Origin: Loxodes magnus
Lineage: Eukaryota; Ciliophora; Karyorelictea; Loxodida; Loxodidae
Direction: 5' to 3'
Length of the DNA: 64,000 bases
NCBI GenBank assembly: GCA_946699065.1
Contig: CAMPDV010000528.1
Span: 62,001 to 126,000 of the forward strand
Shown: in pieces, positions 35,431-48,046 of the stretch
Layout: every line of letters starts with the position of its first letter
Numbering within the stretch: the stretch's first letter is position 1
The notes under the pieces: generated by a model
The model's input: the letters and a program-made list of their open reading frames with translations, nothing else
Database searches by the model: none
Told to the model about the DNA's origin: nothing
Made by a program: the position numbers and the translations under genes

Positions 35431-35913
35431 TTAACTTCCCGATACGATGAACTCTGAATCATTGGATATAGCCACAGCATATACAACATTAGTGTGACCA
35501 CTCATGGTCTTACAGGTACCTGTCTTGACGTCCCATAGTCTCACCGTATAATCTGCACTTCCCGATACGATGAACTCTGAATCACTGGATATAGCCACAG
35601 CATATACAACATTAGTGTGACCACTCATGGTCTTACAGGTACCTGTCTTGACGTCCCATAGTCTCACCGTATTATCATAACTCCCCGATACGATGAACTC
35701 TGAATCACTGGATATAGCCACAGCATATACAACATTAGTGTGACCACTCATGGTCTTACAGGTACCTGTCTTGACGTCCCATAGTCTCACCGTATTATCA
35801 TAACTCCCCGATACGATGAACTCTGAATCACTGGATATAGTCACAGCATATACAACATTAGTGTGACCACTCATGGTCTTACAGGTACCTGTCTTGACGT
35901 CCCATAGTCTCAC
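35431..35913 (-). CDS. WD40 open block, four blades, left copy
   Basis: Left partner of the block at 40105, identical in protein, in the 4,674-bp duplication. Confidence 0.35.
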   Translation of the reverse strand: MRLWDVKTGTCKTMSGHTNVVYAVTISSDSEFIVSGSYDNTVRLWDVKTGTCKTMSGHTNVVYAVAISSDSEFIVSGSYDNTVRLWDVKTGTCKTMSGHTNVVYAVAISSDSEFIVSGSADYTVRLWDVKTGTCKTMSGHTNVVYAVAISNDSEFIVSGS

Positions 35914-37023
35914 CGTCTAATCATAACCTCCCGATACGATGAACTCTGAATCACTTGATATAGCAGCAGATGATACATAACTAGTGTTACCACTCAAGGT
36001 CTTACAGGTACCTGTCTTGACGTCCCATAGTCTCACCGTCTAATCTTAACTTCCCGATACGATGAACTCTGAATCACTGGATATAGCCACAGCATATACA
36101 TAACTAGTGTGACCACTCATGGTCTTACAGGTACCTGTCTTGACGTCCCATAGTCTCACCGTCTTATCATGACTTCCCGATACGATGAACTCTGAATCAC
36201 TGGATATAGCCACAGCATATACATAACTAGTGTGACCACTCATGGTCTTACAGGTACCTGTCTTGACGTCCCATAGTCTCACCGTATTATCATTACTTCC
36301 CGATACGATGAACTCTGAATCACTGGATATAGCCACAGCATATACAACATTAGTGTGACCACTCATGGTCTTACAGGTACCTGTCTTGACGTCCCATAGT
36401 CTCACCGTCTAATCTGCACTTCCCGATACGATGAACTCTGAATCACTGGATATAGTCACAGCATATACAACATTAGTGTGACCACTCATGGTCTTACAGG
36501 TACCTGTCTTGACGTCCCATAGTCTCACCGTCTAATCATAACCTCCCGATACGATGAACTCTGAATCACTTGATATAGCAGCAGATGATACATAACTAGT
36601 GTTACCACTCAAGGTCTTACAGGTACCTGTCTTGACGTCCCATAGTCTCACCGTCTAATCTTAACTTCCCGATACGATGAACTCTGAATCACTGGATATA
36701 GCCAAAGCATATAGTCAATCTGTGTGACCACTCATGGTCTTACAGGTACCTGTCTTGACGTTCCATAGTCTCACCGTCTTATCATCACTTCCCGATACGA
36801 TGAACTCTGAATCACTGGATATAGCCACAGCATATACATAACTAGTGTGACCACTCATGGTCTTACAGGTACCTGTCTTGACGTCCCATAGTCTCACCGT
36901 CTAATCTGCACTTCCCGATACGATGAACTCTGAATCACTGGATATAGCCACAGCATATACAACATTAGTGTGACCACTCATGGTCTTACAGGTACCTGTC
37001 TTGACGTCCCATAGTCTCACCGT

Positions 37024-37635
37024 CTAATCTGCACTTCCCGATACGATGAACTCTGAATCACTGGATATAGCCACAGATGATACATAACTAGTGTGACCAC
37101 TCATGGTCTTACAGGTACCTGTCTTGACGTCCCATAGTCTCACCGTATAATCTGCACTTCCCGATACGATGAACTCTGAATCACTGGATATAGCCACAGC
37201 ATATACAACATTAGTGTGACCACTCATGGTCTTACAGGTACTTGTCTTGACGTCCCATAGTCTCACCGTATTATCATAACTTCCCGATACGATGAACTCT
37301 GAATCACTGGATATAGCCACAGCATATACAGAATAAGTGTGACCACTCATGGTCTTACAGGTACCTGTCTTGACGTCCCATAGTCTCACCGTATAATCTG
37401 CACTTCCCGATACGATGAACTCTGAATCACTGGATATAGCCACAGATGATACATAACTAGTGTGACCACTCATGGTCTTACAGGTACCTGTCTTGACGTC
37501 CCATAGTCTCACCGTCTTATCATTACTTCCCGATACGATGAACTCTGAATCACTGGATATAGCCACAGCATATACAACATTAGTGTGACCACTCATGGTC
37601 TTACAGGTACCTGTCTTGACGTCCCATAGTCTCAC
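37024..37635 (-). CDS. WD40 open block, five blades, left copy
   Basis: 203 codons, TAG at codon 26, left partner of 41698-42309. The Thr37/Ser37 difference between the partners is one of the few changes since the duplication. Confidence 0.35.
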   Translation of the reverse strand: MRLWDVKTGTCKTMSGHTNVVYAVAISSDSEFIVSGSNDKTVRLWDVKTGTCKTMSGHTSYVSSVAISSDSEFIVSGSADYTVRLWDVKTGTCKTMSGHTYSVYAVAISSDSEFIVSGSYDNTVRLWDVKTSTCKTMSGHTNVVYAVAISSDSEFIVSGSADYTVRLWDVKTGTCKTMSGHTSYVSSVAISSDSEFIVSGSAD

Positions 37636-38184
37636 CGTCTAATCTGCACTTCCCGATACGATGAACTCTGAATCACTGGATATAGCCACAGCTTATACTG
37701 AATCTGTGTGACCACTCATGGTCTTACAGGTACCTGTCTTGACGTCCCATAGTCTCACCGTATAATCTGCACTTCCCGATACGATGAACTCTGAATCACT
37801 GGATATAGCCACAGATGATACATAACTAGTGTGACCACTCATGGTCTTACAGGTACCTGTCTTGACGTCCCATAGTCTCACCGTATAATCTGCACTTCCC
37901 GATACGATGAACTCTGAATCACTGGATATAGTCACAGCATATACAACATTAGTGTGACCACTCATGGTCTTACAGGTACCTGTCTTGACGTCCCATAGTC
38001 TCACCGTCTAATCTGCACTTCCCGATACGATGAACTCTGAATCACTGGATATAGCCACAGATGATACATAACTAGTGTGACCACTCATGGTCTTACAGGT
38101 ACCTGTCTTGACGTCCCATAGTCTCACCGTATAATCTGCACTTCCCGATACGATGAACTCTGAATCACTGGATATAGCCACAGC

Positions 38185-38742
38185 TTATACTGAATCTGTG
38201 TGACCACTCATGGTCTTACAGGTACCTGTCTTGACGTCCCATAGTCTCACCGTATAATCTGCACTTCCCGATACGATGAACTCTGAATCACTGGATATAG
38301 CCACAGATGATACATAACTAGTGTGACCACTCATGGTCTTACAGGTACCTGTCTTGACGTCCCATAGTCTCACCGTATAATCTGCACTTCCCGATACGAT
38401 GAACTCTGAATCACTGGATATAGCCACAGCATATACAACATTAGTGTGACCACTCATGGTCTTACAGGTACCTGTCTTGACGTCCCATAGTCTCACCGTA
38501 TTATCATAACTTCCCGATACGATGAACTCTGAATCACTGGATATAGCCACAGCATATACAGAATAAGTGTGACCACTCATGGTCTTACAGCTACCTGTCT
38601 TGACGTCCCATAGTCTCACCGTATAATCTGCACTTCCCGATACGATGAACTCTGAATAACTGGATATAGCCACAGATGATACATAACTAGTGTGACCACT
38701 CATGGTCTTACAGGTACCTGTCTTGACGTCCCATAGTCTCAC
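38185..38742 (-). CDS. WD40 open block, copy 1 of a 185-codon module
   Basis: First of three identical 185-codon blocks, bounded below by TAA at codon 8 (38185) and above by the TAA at codon 24 that ends the next block (38752). Confidence 0.35.
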   Translation of the reverse strand: MRLWDVKTGTCKTMSGHTSYVSSVAISSYSEFIVSGSADYTVRLWDVKTGSCKTMSGHTYSVYAVAISSDSEFIVSGSYDNTVRLWDVKTGTCKTMSGHTNVVYAVAISSDSEFIVSGSADYTVRLWDVKTGTCKTMSGHTSYVSSVAISSDSEFIVSGSADYTVRLWDVKTGTCKTMSGHTDSV

Positions 38743-38751
38743 CGTATAATC

Positions 38752-39726
38752 TTAACTTCCCGATACGATGAACTCTGAATCATTGGATATAGCCACAGCA
38801 TATACAACATTAGTGTGACCACTCATGGTCTTACAGGTACCTGTCTTGACGTCCCATAGTCTCACCGTATAATCTGCACTTCCCGATACGATGAACTCTG
38901 AATCACTGGATATAGCCACAGCATATACAACATTAGTGTGACCACTCATGGTCTTACAGGTACCTGTCTTGACGTCCCATAGTCTCACCGTATTATCATA
39001 ACTCCCCGATACGATGAACTCTGAATCACTGGATATAGCCACAGCATATACAACATTAGTGTGACCACTCATGGTCTTACAGGTACCTGTCTTGACGTCC
39101 CATAGTCTCACCGTATAATCTGCACTTCCCGATACGATGAACTCTGAATCACTGGATATAGCCACAGATGATACATAACTAGTGTGACCACTCATGGTCT
39201 TACAGCTACCTGTCTTGACGTCCCATAGTCTCACCGTATAATCTGCACTTCCCGATACGATGAACTCTGAATCACTGGATATAGCCACAGATGATACATA
39301 ACTAGTGTGACCACTCATGGTCTTACAGGTACCTGTCTTGACGTCCCATAGTCTCACCGTCTTATCATTACTTCCCGATACGATGAACTCTGAATCACTG
39401 GATATAGCCACAGCATATACAACATTAGTGTGACCACTCATGGTCTTACAGGTACCTGTCTTGACGTCCCATAGTCTCACCGTATAATCTATACTTCCCG
39501 ATACGATGAACTCTGAATCACTGGATATAGCCACAGATGATACATAACTAGTGTGACCACTCATGGTCTTACAGGTACCTGTCTTGACGTCCCATAGTCT
39601 CACCGTCTTATCATAACTCCCCGATACGATGAACTCTGAATCACTGGATATAGCCACAGCATATACAACATTAGTGTGACCACTCATGGTCTTACAGTTA
39701 CCTGTCTTGACGTCCCATAGTCTCAC
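38752..39726 (-). CDS. WD40 open block, eight blades, spans a duplication junction
   Basis: 324 codons ending at TAA in codon 24. It is the longest block in the 31.9-48.2 kb zone because it crosses the join of the 4,674-bp duplication (about 39,170). The left copy of its upstream half (34528-35052) is cut by TGA at Cys38, where this copy keeps TGT/TGC. Begins with Asn37 (KTGNCKTM). Eight blades alternate Asn-Val-Val-Tyr-Ala and Ser-Tyr-Val-Ser-Ser at 5-9. Confidence 0.4.
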   Translation of the reverse strand: MRLWDVKTGNCKTMSGHTNVVYAVAISSDSEFIVSGSYDKTVRLWDVKTGTCKTMSGHTSYVSSVAISSDSEFIVSGSIDYTVRLWDVKTGTCKTMSGHTNVVYAVAISSDSEFIVSGSNDKTVRLWDVKTGTCKTMSGHTSYVSSVAISSDSEFIVSGSADYTVRLWDVKTGSCKTMSGHTSYVSSVAISSDSEFIVSGSADYTVRLWDVKTGTCKTMSGHTNVVYAVAISSDSEFIVSGSYDNTVRLWDVKTGTCKTMSGHTNVVYAVAISSDSEFIVSGSADYTVRLWDVKTGTCKTMSGHTNVVYAVAISNDSEFIVSGS

Positions 39727-40104
39727 CGTCTAATCTGCACTTCCCGATACGATGAACTCTGAATCACTGGATATAGCCACAGCATATACAACATTAGTGT
39801 GACCACTCATGGTCTTACAGGTACCTGTCTTGACGTCCCATAGTCTCACCGTATAATCTTAACTTCCCGATACGATGAACTCTGAATCACTGGATATAGC
39901 CACAGCTTATACTGAATCTGTGTGACCACTCATGGTCTTACAGGTACCTGTCTTGACGTCCCATAGTCTCACCGTATAATCTGCACTTCCCGATACGATG
40001 AACTCTGAATCACTGGATATAGCCACAGATGATACATAACTAGTGTGACCACTCATGGTCTTACAGGTACCTGTCTTGACGTCCCATAGTCTCACCGTAT
40101 AATC

Positions 40105-40587
40105 TTAACTTCCCGATACGATGAACTCTGAATCATTGGATATAGCCACAGCATATACAACATTAGTGTGACCACTCATGGTCTTACAGGTACCTGTCTT
40201 GACGTCCCATAGTCTCACCGTATAATCTGCACTTCCCGATACGATGAACTCTGAATCACTGGATATAGCCACAGCATATACAACATTAGTGTGACCACTC
40301 ATGGTCTTACAGGTACCTGTCTTGACGTCCCATAGTCTCACCGTATTATCATAACTCCCCGATACGATGAACTCTGAATCACTGGATATAGCCACAGCAT
40401 ATACAACATTAGTGTGACCACTCATGGTCTTACAGGTACCTGTCTTGACGTCCCATAGTCTCACCGTATTATCATAACTCCCCGATACGATGAACTCTGA
40501 ATCACTGGATATAGTCACAGCATATACAACATTAGTGTGACCACTCATGGTCTTACAGGTACCTGTCTTGACGTCCCATAGTCTCAC
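40105..40587 (-). CDS. WD40 open block, four blades, right copy
   Basis: 160 codons ending at TAA in codon 24; protein identical to 35431-35913. All four blades carry Asn-Val-Val-Tyr-Ala at 5-9, with Thr for Ala11 in the first (VTISSDS) and Asn for Ser14 in the last (ISNDSEF). Confidence 0.35.
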   Translation of the reverse strand: MRLWDVKTGTCKTMSGHTNVVYAVTISSDSEFIVSGSYDNTVRLWDVKTGTCKTMSGHTNVVYAVAISSDSEFIVSGSYDNTVRLWDVKTGTCKTMSGHTNVVYAVAISSDSEFIVSGSADYTVRLWDVKTGTCKTMSGHTNVVYAVAISNDSEFIVSGS

Positions 40588-41697
40588 CGTCTAATCATAA
40601 CCTCCCGATACGATGAACTCTGAATCACTTGATATAGCAGCAGATGATACATAACTAGTGTTACCACTCAAGGTCTTACAGGTACCTGTCTTGACGTCCC
40701 ATAGTCTCACCGTCTAATCTTAACTTCCCGATACGATGAACTCTGAATCACTGGATATAGCCACAGCATATACATAACTAGTGTGACCACTCATGGTCTT
40801 ACAGGTACCTGTCTTGACGTCCCATAGTCTCACCGTCTTATCATGACTTCCCGATACGATGAACTCTGAATCACTGGATATAGCCACAGCATATACATAA
40901 CTAGTGTGACCACTCATGGTCTTACAGGTACCTGTCTTGACGTCCCATAGTCTCACCGTATTATCATTACTTCCCGATACGATGAACTCTGAATCACTGG
41001 ATATAGCCACAGCATATACAACATTAGTGTGACCACTCATGGTCTTACAGGTACCTGTCTTGACGTCCCATAGTCTCACCGTCTAATCTGCACTTCCCGA
41101 TACGATGAACTCTGAATCACTGGATATAGTCACAGCATATACAACATTAGTGTGACCACTCATGGTCTTACAGGTACCTGTCTTGACGTCCCATAGTCTC
41201 ACCGTCTAATCATAACCTCCCGATACGATGAACTCTGAATCACTTGATATAGCAGCAGATGATACATAACTAGTGTTACCACTCAAGGTCTTACAGGTAC
41301 CTGTCTTGACGTCCCATAGTCTCACCGTCTAATCTTAACTTCCCGATACGATGAACTCTGAATCACTGGATATAGCCAAAGCATATAGTCAATCTGTGTG
41401 ACCACTCATGGTCTTACAGGTACCTGTCTTGACGTTCCATAGTCTCACCGTCTTATCATCACTTCCCGATACGATGAACTCTGAATCACTGGATATAGCC
41501 ACAGCATATACATAACTAGTGTGACCACTCATGGTCTTACAGGTACCTGTCTTGACGTCCCATAGTCTCACCGTCTAATCTGCACTTCCCGATACGATGA
41601 ACTCTGAATCACTGGATATAGCCACAGCATATACAACATTAGTGTGACCACTCATGGTCTTACAGGTACCTGTCTTGACGTCCCATAGTCTCACCGT

Positions 41698-42309
41698 CTA
41701 ATCTGCACTTCCCGATACGATGAACTCTGAATCACTGGATATAGCCACAGATGATACATAACTAGTGTGACCACTCATGGTCTTACAGGTACCTGTCTTG
41801 ACGTCCCATAGTCTCACCGTATAATCTGCACTTCCCGATACGATGAACTCTGAATCACTGGATATAGCCACAGCATATACAACATTAGTGTGACCACTCA
41901 TGGTCTTACAGGTACTTGTCTTGACGTCCCATAGTCTCACCGTATTATCATAACTTCCCGATACGATGAACTCTGAATCACTGGATATAGCCACAGCATA
42001 TACAGAATAAGTGTGACCACTCATGGTCTTACAGCTACCTGTCTTGACGTCCCATAGTCTCACCGTATAATCTGCACTTCCCGATACGATGAACTCTGAA
42101 TCACTGGATATAGCCACAGATGATACATAACTAGTGTGACCACTCATGGTCTTACAGGTACCTGTCTTGACGTCCCATAGTCTCACCGTCTTATCATTAC
42201 TTCCCGATACGATGAACTCTGAATCACTGGATATAGCCACAGCATATACAACATTAGTGTGACCACTCATGGTCTTACAGGTACCTGTCTTGACGTCCCA
42301 TAGTCTCAC
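41698..42309 (-). CDS. WD40 open block, five blades, right copy
   Basis: 203 codons ending at TAG in codon 26. Right copy of 37024-37635 in the 4,674-bp duplication; the one protein difference I see is Ser37 (KTGSCKTM) here versus Thr37 there. Includes a KTSTCKTM blade in both copies. Confidence 0.35.
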   Translation of the reverse strand: MRLWDVKTGTCKTMSGHTNVVYAVAISSDSEFIVSGSNDKTVRLWDVKTGTCKTMSGHTSYVSSVAISSDSEFIVSGSADYTVRLWDVKTGSCKTMSGHTYSVYAVAISSDSEFIVSGSYDNTVRLWDVKTSTCKTMSGHTNVVYAVAISSDSEFIVSGSADYTVRLWDVKTGTCKTMSGHTSYVSSVAISSDSEFIVSGSAD

Positions 42310-42858
42310 CGTCTAATCTGCACTTCCCGATACGATGAACTCTGAATCACTGGATATAGCCACAGCTTATACTGAATCTGTGTGACCACTCATGGTCTTA
42401 CAGGTACCTGTCTTGACGTCCCATAGTCTCACCGTATAATCTGCACTTCCCGATACGATGAACTCTGAATCACTGGATATAGCCACAGATGATACATAAC
42501 TAGTGTGACCACTCATGGTCTTACAGGTACCTGTCTTGACGTCCCATAGTCTCACCGTATAATCTGCACTTCCCGATACGATGAACTCTGAATCACTGGA
42601 TATAGTCACAGCATATACAACATTAGTGTGACCACTCATGGTCTTACAGGTACCTGTCTTGACGTCCCATAGTCTCACCGTCTAATCTGCACTTCCCGAT
42701 ACGATGAACTCTGAATCACTGGATATAGCCACAGATGATACATAACTAGTGTGACCACTCATGGTCTTACAGGTACCTGTCTTGACGTCCCATAGTCTCA
42801 CCGTATAATCTGCACTTCCCGATACGATGAACTCTGAATCACTGGATATAGCCACAGC

Positions 42859-43416
42859 TTATACTGAATCTGTGTGACCACTCATGGTCTTACAGGTACC
42901 TGTCTTGACGTCCCATAGTCTCACCGTATAATCTGCACTTCCCGATACGATGAACTCTGAATCACTGGATATAGCCACAGATGATACATAACTAGTGTGA
43001 CCACTCATGGTCTTACAGGTACCTGTCTTGACGTCCCATAGTCTCACCGTATAATCTGCACTTCCCGATACGATGAACTCTGAATCACTGGATATAGCCA
43101 CAGCATATACAACATTAGTGTGACCACTCATGGTCTTACAGGTACCTGTCTTGACGTCCCATAGTCTCACCGTATTATCATAACTTCCCGATACGATGAA
43201 CTCTGAATCACTGGATATAGCCACAGCATATACAGAATAAGTGTGACCACTCATGGTCTTACAGCTACCTGTCTTGACGTCCCATAGTCTCACCGTATAA
43301 TCTGCACTTCCCGATACGATGAACTCTGAATAACTGGATATAGCCACAGATGATACATAACTAGTGTGACCACTCATGGTCTTACAGGTACCTGTCTTGA
43401 CGTCCCATAGTCTCAC
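42859..43416 (-). CDS. WD40 open block, copy 2 of a 185-codon module
   Basis: Identical in protein to the blocks 4,674 bp to the left and 2,705 bp to the right. It sits where the two large duplications overlap, so it was copied in both events. Confidence 0.35.
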   Translation of the reverse strand: MRLWDVKTGTCKTMSGHTSYVSSVAISSYSEFIVSGSADYTVRLWDVKTGSCKTMSGHTYSVYAVAISSDSEFIVSGSYDNTVRLWDVKTGTCKTMSGHTNVVYAVAISSDSEFIVSGSADYTVRLWDVKTGTCKTMSGHTSYVSSVAISSDSEFIVSGSADYTVRLWDVKTGTCKTMSGHTDSV

Positions 43417-45353
43417 CGTATAATCTTAACTTCCCGATACGATGAACTCTGAATCATTGGATATAGCCACAGCATATACAACATTAGTGTGACCACTCAT
43501 GGTCTTACAGGTACCTGTCTTGACGTCCCATAGTCTCACCGTATAATCTGCACTTCCCGATACGATGAACTCTGAATCACTGGATATAGCCACAGCATAT
43601 ACAACATTAGTGTGACCACTCATGGTCTTACAGGTACCTGTCTTGACGTCCCATAGTCTCACCGTATTATCATAACTCCCCGATACGATGAACTCTGAAT
43701 CACTGGATATAGCCACAGCATATACAACATTAGTGTGACCACTCATGGTCTTACAGGTACCTGTCTTGACGTCCCATAGTCTCACCGTCTAATCTGCACT
43801 TCCCGATACGATGAACTCTGAATCACTGGATATAGCCACAGCATATACAGAATTAGTGTGACCACTCATGGTCTTACAGGTACCTGTCTTGACGTCCCAT
43901 AGTCTCACCGTATTATCATAACTTCCCGATACGATGAACTCTGAATCACTGGATATAGCCACAGCATATACAACATTAGTGTGACCACTCATGGTCTTAC
44001 AGGTACCTGTCTTGACGTCCCATAGTCTCACCGTCTAATCATAACCTCCCGATACGATGAACTCTGAATCACTTGATATAGCAGCAGATGATACATAACT
44101 AGTGTGACCACTCATGGTCTTACAGGTACCTGTCTTGACGTCCCATAGTCTCACCGTCTAATCTTAACTTCCCGATACGATGAACTCTGAATCACTGGAT
44201 ATAGCCAAAGCATATAGTCAATCTGTGTGACCACTCATGGTCTTACAGGTACCTGTCTTGACGTTCCATAGTCTCACCGTCTTATCATCACTTCCCGATA
44301 CGATGAACTCTGAATCACTGGATATAGCCACAGCATATACATAACTAGTGTGACCACTCATGGTCTTACAGGTACCTGTCTTGACGTTCCATAGTCTCAC
44401 CGTCTTATCATCACTTGCCGATACGATGAACTCTGAATCACTGGATATAGCCACAGCATATACAACATTAGTGTGACCACTCATGGTCTTACAGGTACCT
44501 GTCTTGACGTCCCATAGTCTCACCGTCTAATCTGCACTTCCCGATACGATGAACTCTGAATCACTGGATATAGTCACAGCATATACAACATTAGTGTGAC
44601 CACTCATGGTCTTACAGGTACCTGTCTTGACGTCCCATAGTCTCACCGTCTAATCATAACCTCCCGATACGATGAACTCTGAATCACTGGATATAGCCAC
44701 AGATGATACATAACTAGTGTGACCAGTCATGGTCTTACAGGTACCTGTCTTGACGTCCCATAGTCTCACCGTCTTATCATTACTTCCCGATACGATGAAC
44801 TCTGAATCACTGGATATAGCCACAGCATATACAACATTAGTGTGACCACTCATGGTCTTACAGGTACCTGTCTTGACGTCCCATAGTCTCACCGTCTTAT
44901 CATCACTTCCCGATACGATGAACTCTGAATCACTGGATATAGCCACAGCATATACATAACTAGTGTGACCACTCATGGTCTTACAGGTACCTGTCTTGAC
45001 GTCCCATAGTCTCACCGTCTAATCTGCACTTCCCGATACGATGAACTCTGAATCACTGGATATAGCCACAGCATATACAACATTAGTGTGACCACTCATG
45101 GTCTTACAGGTACCTGTCTTGACGTCCCATAGTCTCACCGTCTAATCTGCACTTCCCGATACGATGAACTCTGAATCACTGGATATAGCCACAGATGATA
45201 CATAACTAGTGTGACCACTCATGGTCTTACAGGTACCTGTCTTGACGTCCCATAGTCTCACCGTCTAATCTGCACTTCCCGATACGATGAACTCTGAATC
45301 ACTGGATATAGCCACAGCTTATACTGAATCTGTGTGACCACTCATGGTCTTAC

Positions 45354-45360
45354 AGGTCCT
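45354..45360 (-). other. One-base deletion (frameshift)
   Basis: aggtcctg for aggtacctg at Gly36-Thr37. It breaks the central palindrome of this unit and ends the local block in KTGPVRP. Confidence 0.85.
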
Positions 45361-45563
45361 GTCTTGACGTCCCATAGTCTCACCGTCTTATCATGACTTC
45401 CCGATACGATGAACTCTGAATCACTGGATATAGCCACAGATGATACATAACTAGTGTGACCACTCATGGTCTTACAGGTACCTGTCTTGACGTCCCATAG
45501 TCTCACCGTATAATCTGCACTTCCCGATACGATGAACTCTGAATCACTGGATATAGCCACAGC

Positions 45564-46121
45564 TTATACTGAATCTGTGTGACCACTCATGGTCTTACAG
45601 GTACCTGTCTTGACGTCCCATAGTCTCACCGTATAATCTGCACTTCCCGATACGATGAACTCTGAATCACTGGATATAGCCACAGATGATACATAACTAG
45701 TGTGACCACTCATGGTCTTACAGGTACCTGTCTTGACGTCCCATAGTCTCACCGTATAATCTGCACTTCCCGATACGATGAACTCTGAATCACTGGATAT
45801 AGCCACAGCATATACAACATTAGTGTGACCACTCATGGTCTTACAGGTACCTGTCTTGACGTCCCATAGTCTCACCGTATTATCATAACTTCCCGATACG
45901 ATGAACTCTGAATCACTGGATATAGCCACAGCATATACAGAATAAGTGTGACCACTCATGGTCTTACAGCTACCTGTCTTGACGTCCCATAGTCTCACCG
46001 TATAATCTGCACTTCCCGATACGATGAACTCTGAATAACTGGATATAGCCACAGATGATACATAACTAGTGTGACCACTCATGGTCTTACAGGTACCTGT
46101 CTTGACGTCCCATAGTCTCAC
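45564..46121 (-). CDS. WD40 open block, copy 3 of a 185-codon module
   Basis: 185 codons (4.5 blades) ending at TAA in codon 8. The protein is identical to those at 42859-43416 and 38185-38742. It includes Tyr15 (SSYSEF), Ser37 and Tyr5-Ser6 marks. It is part of the 2,705-bp duplication. Confidence 0.35.
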   Translation of the reverse strand: MRLWDVKTGTCKTMSGHTSYVSSVAISSYSEFIVSGSADYTVRLWDVKTGSCKTMSGHTYSVYAVAISSDSEFIVSGSYDNTVRLWDVKTGTCKTMSGHTNVVYAVAISSDSEFIVSGSADYTVRLWDVKTGTCKTMSGHTSYVSSVAISSDSEFIVSGSADYTVRLWDVKTGTCKTMSGHTDSV

Positions 46122-48046
46122 CGTATAATCTTAACTTCCCGATACGATGAACTCTGAATCATTGGATATAGCCACAGCATATACAACATTAGTGTGACCA
46201 CTCATGGTCTTACAGGTACCTGTCTTGACGTCCCATAGTCTCACCGTATAATCTGCACTTCCCGATACGATGAACTCTGAATCACTGGATATAGCCACAG
46301 CATATACAACATTAGTGTGACCACTCATGGTCTTACAGGTACCTGTCTTGACGTCCCATAGTCTCACCGTATTATCATAACTCCCCGATACGATGAACTC
46401 TGAATCACTGGATATAGCCACAGCATATACAACATTAGTGTGACCACTCATGGTCTTACAGGTACCTGTCTTGACGTCCCATAGTCTCACCGTCTAATCT
46501 GCACTTCCCGATACGATGAACTCTGAATCACTGGATATAGCCACAGCATATACAGAATTAGTGTGACCACTCATGGTCTTACAGGTACCTGTCTTGACGT
46601 CCCATAGTCTCACCGTATTATCATAACTTCCCGATACGATGAACTCTGAATCACTGGATATAGCCACAGCATATACAACATTAGTGTGACCACTCATGGT
46701 CTTACAGGTACCTGTCTTGACGTCCCATAGTCTCACCGTCTAATCATAACCTCCCGATACGATGAACTCTGAATCACTTGATATAGCAGCAGATGATACA
46801 TAACTAGTGTGACCACTCATGGTCTTACAGGTACCTGTCTTGACGTCCCATAGTCTCACCGTCTAATCTTAACTTCCCGATACGATGAACTCTGAATCAC
46901 TGGATATAGCCAAAGCATATAGTCAATCTGTGTGACCACTCATGGTCTTACAGGTACCTGTCTTGACGTTCCATAGTCTCACCGTCTTATCATCACTTCC
47001 CGATACGATGAACTCTGAATCACTGGATATAGCCACAGCATATACATAACTAGTGTGACCACTCATGGTCTTACAGGTACCTGTCTTGACGTTCCATAGT
47101 CTCACCGTCTTATCATCACTTGCCGATACGATGAACTCTGAATCACTGGATATAGCCACAGCATATACAACATTAGTGTGACCACTCATGGTCTTACAGG
47201 TACCTGTCTTGACGTCCCATAGTCTCACCGTCTAATCTGCACTTCCCGATACGATGAACTCTGAATCACTGGATATAGTCACAGCATATACAACATTAGT
47301 GTGACCACTCATGGTCTTACAGGTACCTGTCTTGACGTCCCATAGTCTCACCGTCTAATCATAACCTCCCGATACGATGAACTCTGAATCACTGGATATA
47401 GCCACAGATGATACATAACTAGTGTGACCAGTCATGGTCTTACAGGTACCTGTCTTGACGTCCCATAGTCTCACCGTCTTATCATTACTTCCCGATACGA
47501 TGAACTCTGAATCACTGGATATAGCCACAGCATATACAACATTAGTGTGACCACTCATGGTCTTACAGGTACCTGTCTTGACGTCCCATAGTCTCACCGT
47601 CTTATCATCACTTCCCGATACGATGAACTCTGAATCACTGGATATAGCCACAGCATATACATAACTAGTGTGACCACTCATGGTCTTACAGGTACCTGTC
47701 TTGACGTCCCATAGTCTCACCGTCTAATCTGCACTTCCCGATACGATGAACTCTGAATCACTGGATATAGCCACAGCATATACAACATTAGTGTGACCAC
47801 TCATGGTCTTACAGGTACCTGTCTTGACGTCCCATAGTCTCACCGTCTAATCTGCACTTCCCGATACGATGAACTCTGAATCACTGGATATAGCCACAGA
47901 TGATACATAACTAGTGTGACCACTCATGGTCTTACAGGTACCTGTCTTGACGTCCCATAGTCTCACCGTCTAATCTGCACTTCCCGATACGATGAACTCT
48001 GAATCACTGGATATAGCCACAGCTTATACTGAATCTGTGTGACCAC

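Larger units (their letters stand above)
34500..43785. repeat. 4,674-bp tandem duplication (38 units)
   Basis: About 34,500-39,111 matches about 39,174-43,785. At least nine open blocks recur at exactly this offset with identical or near-identical proteins. Differences seen are TGA versus Cys at codon 38 (34,528/39,202) and Thr/Ser37 in the 203-codon pair. Confidence 0.9.
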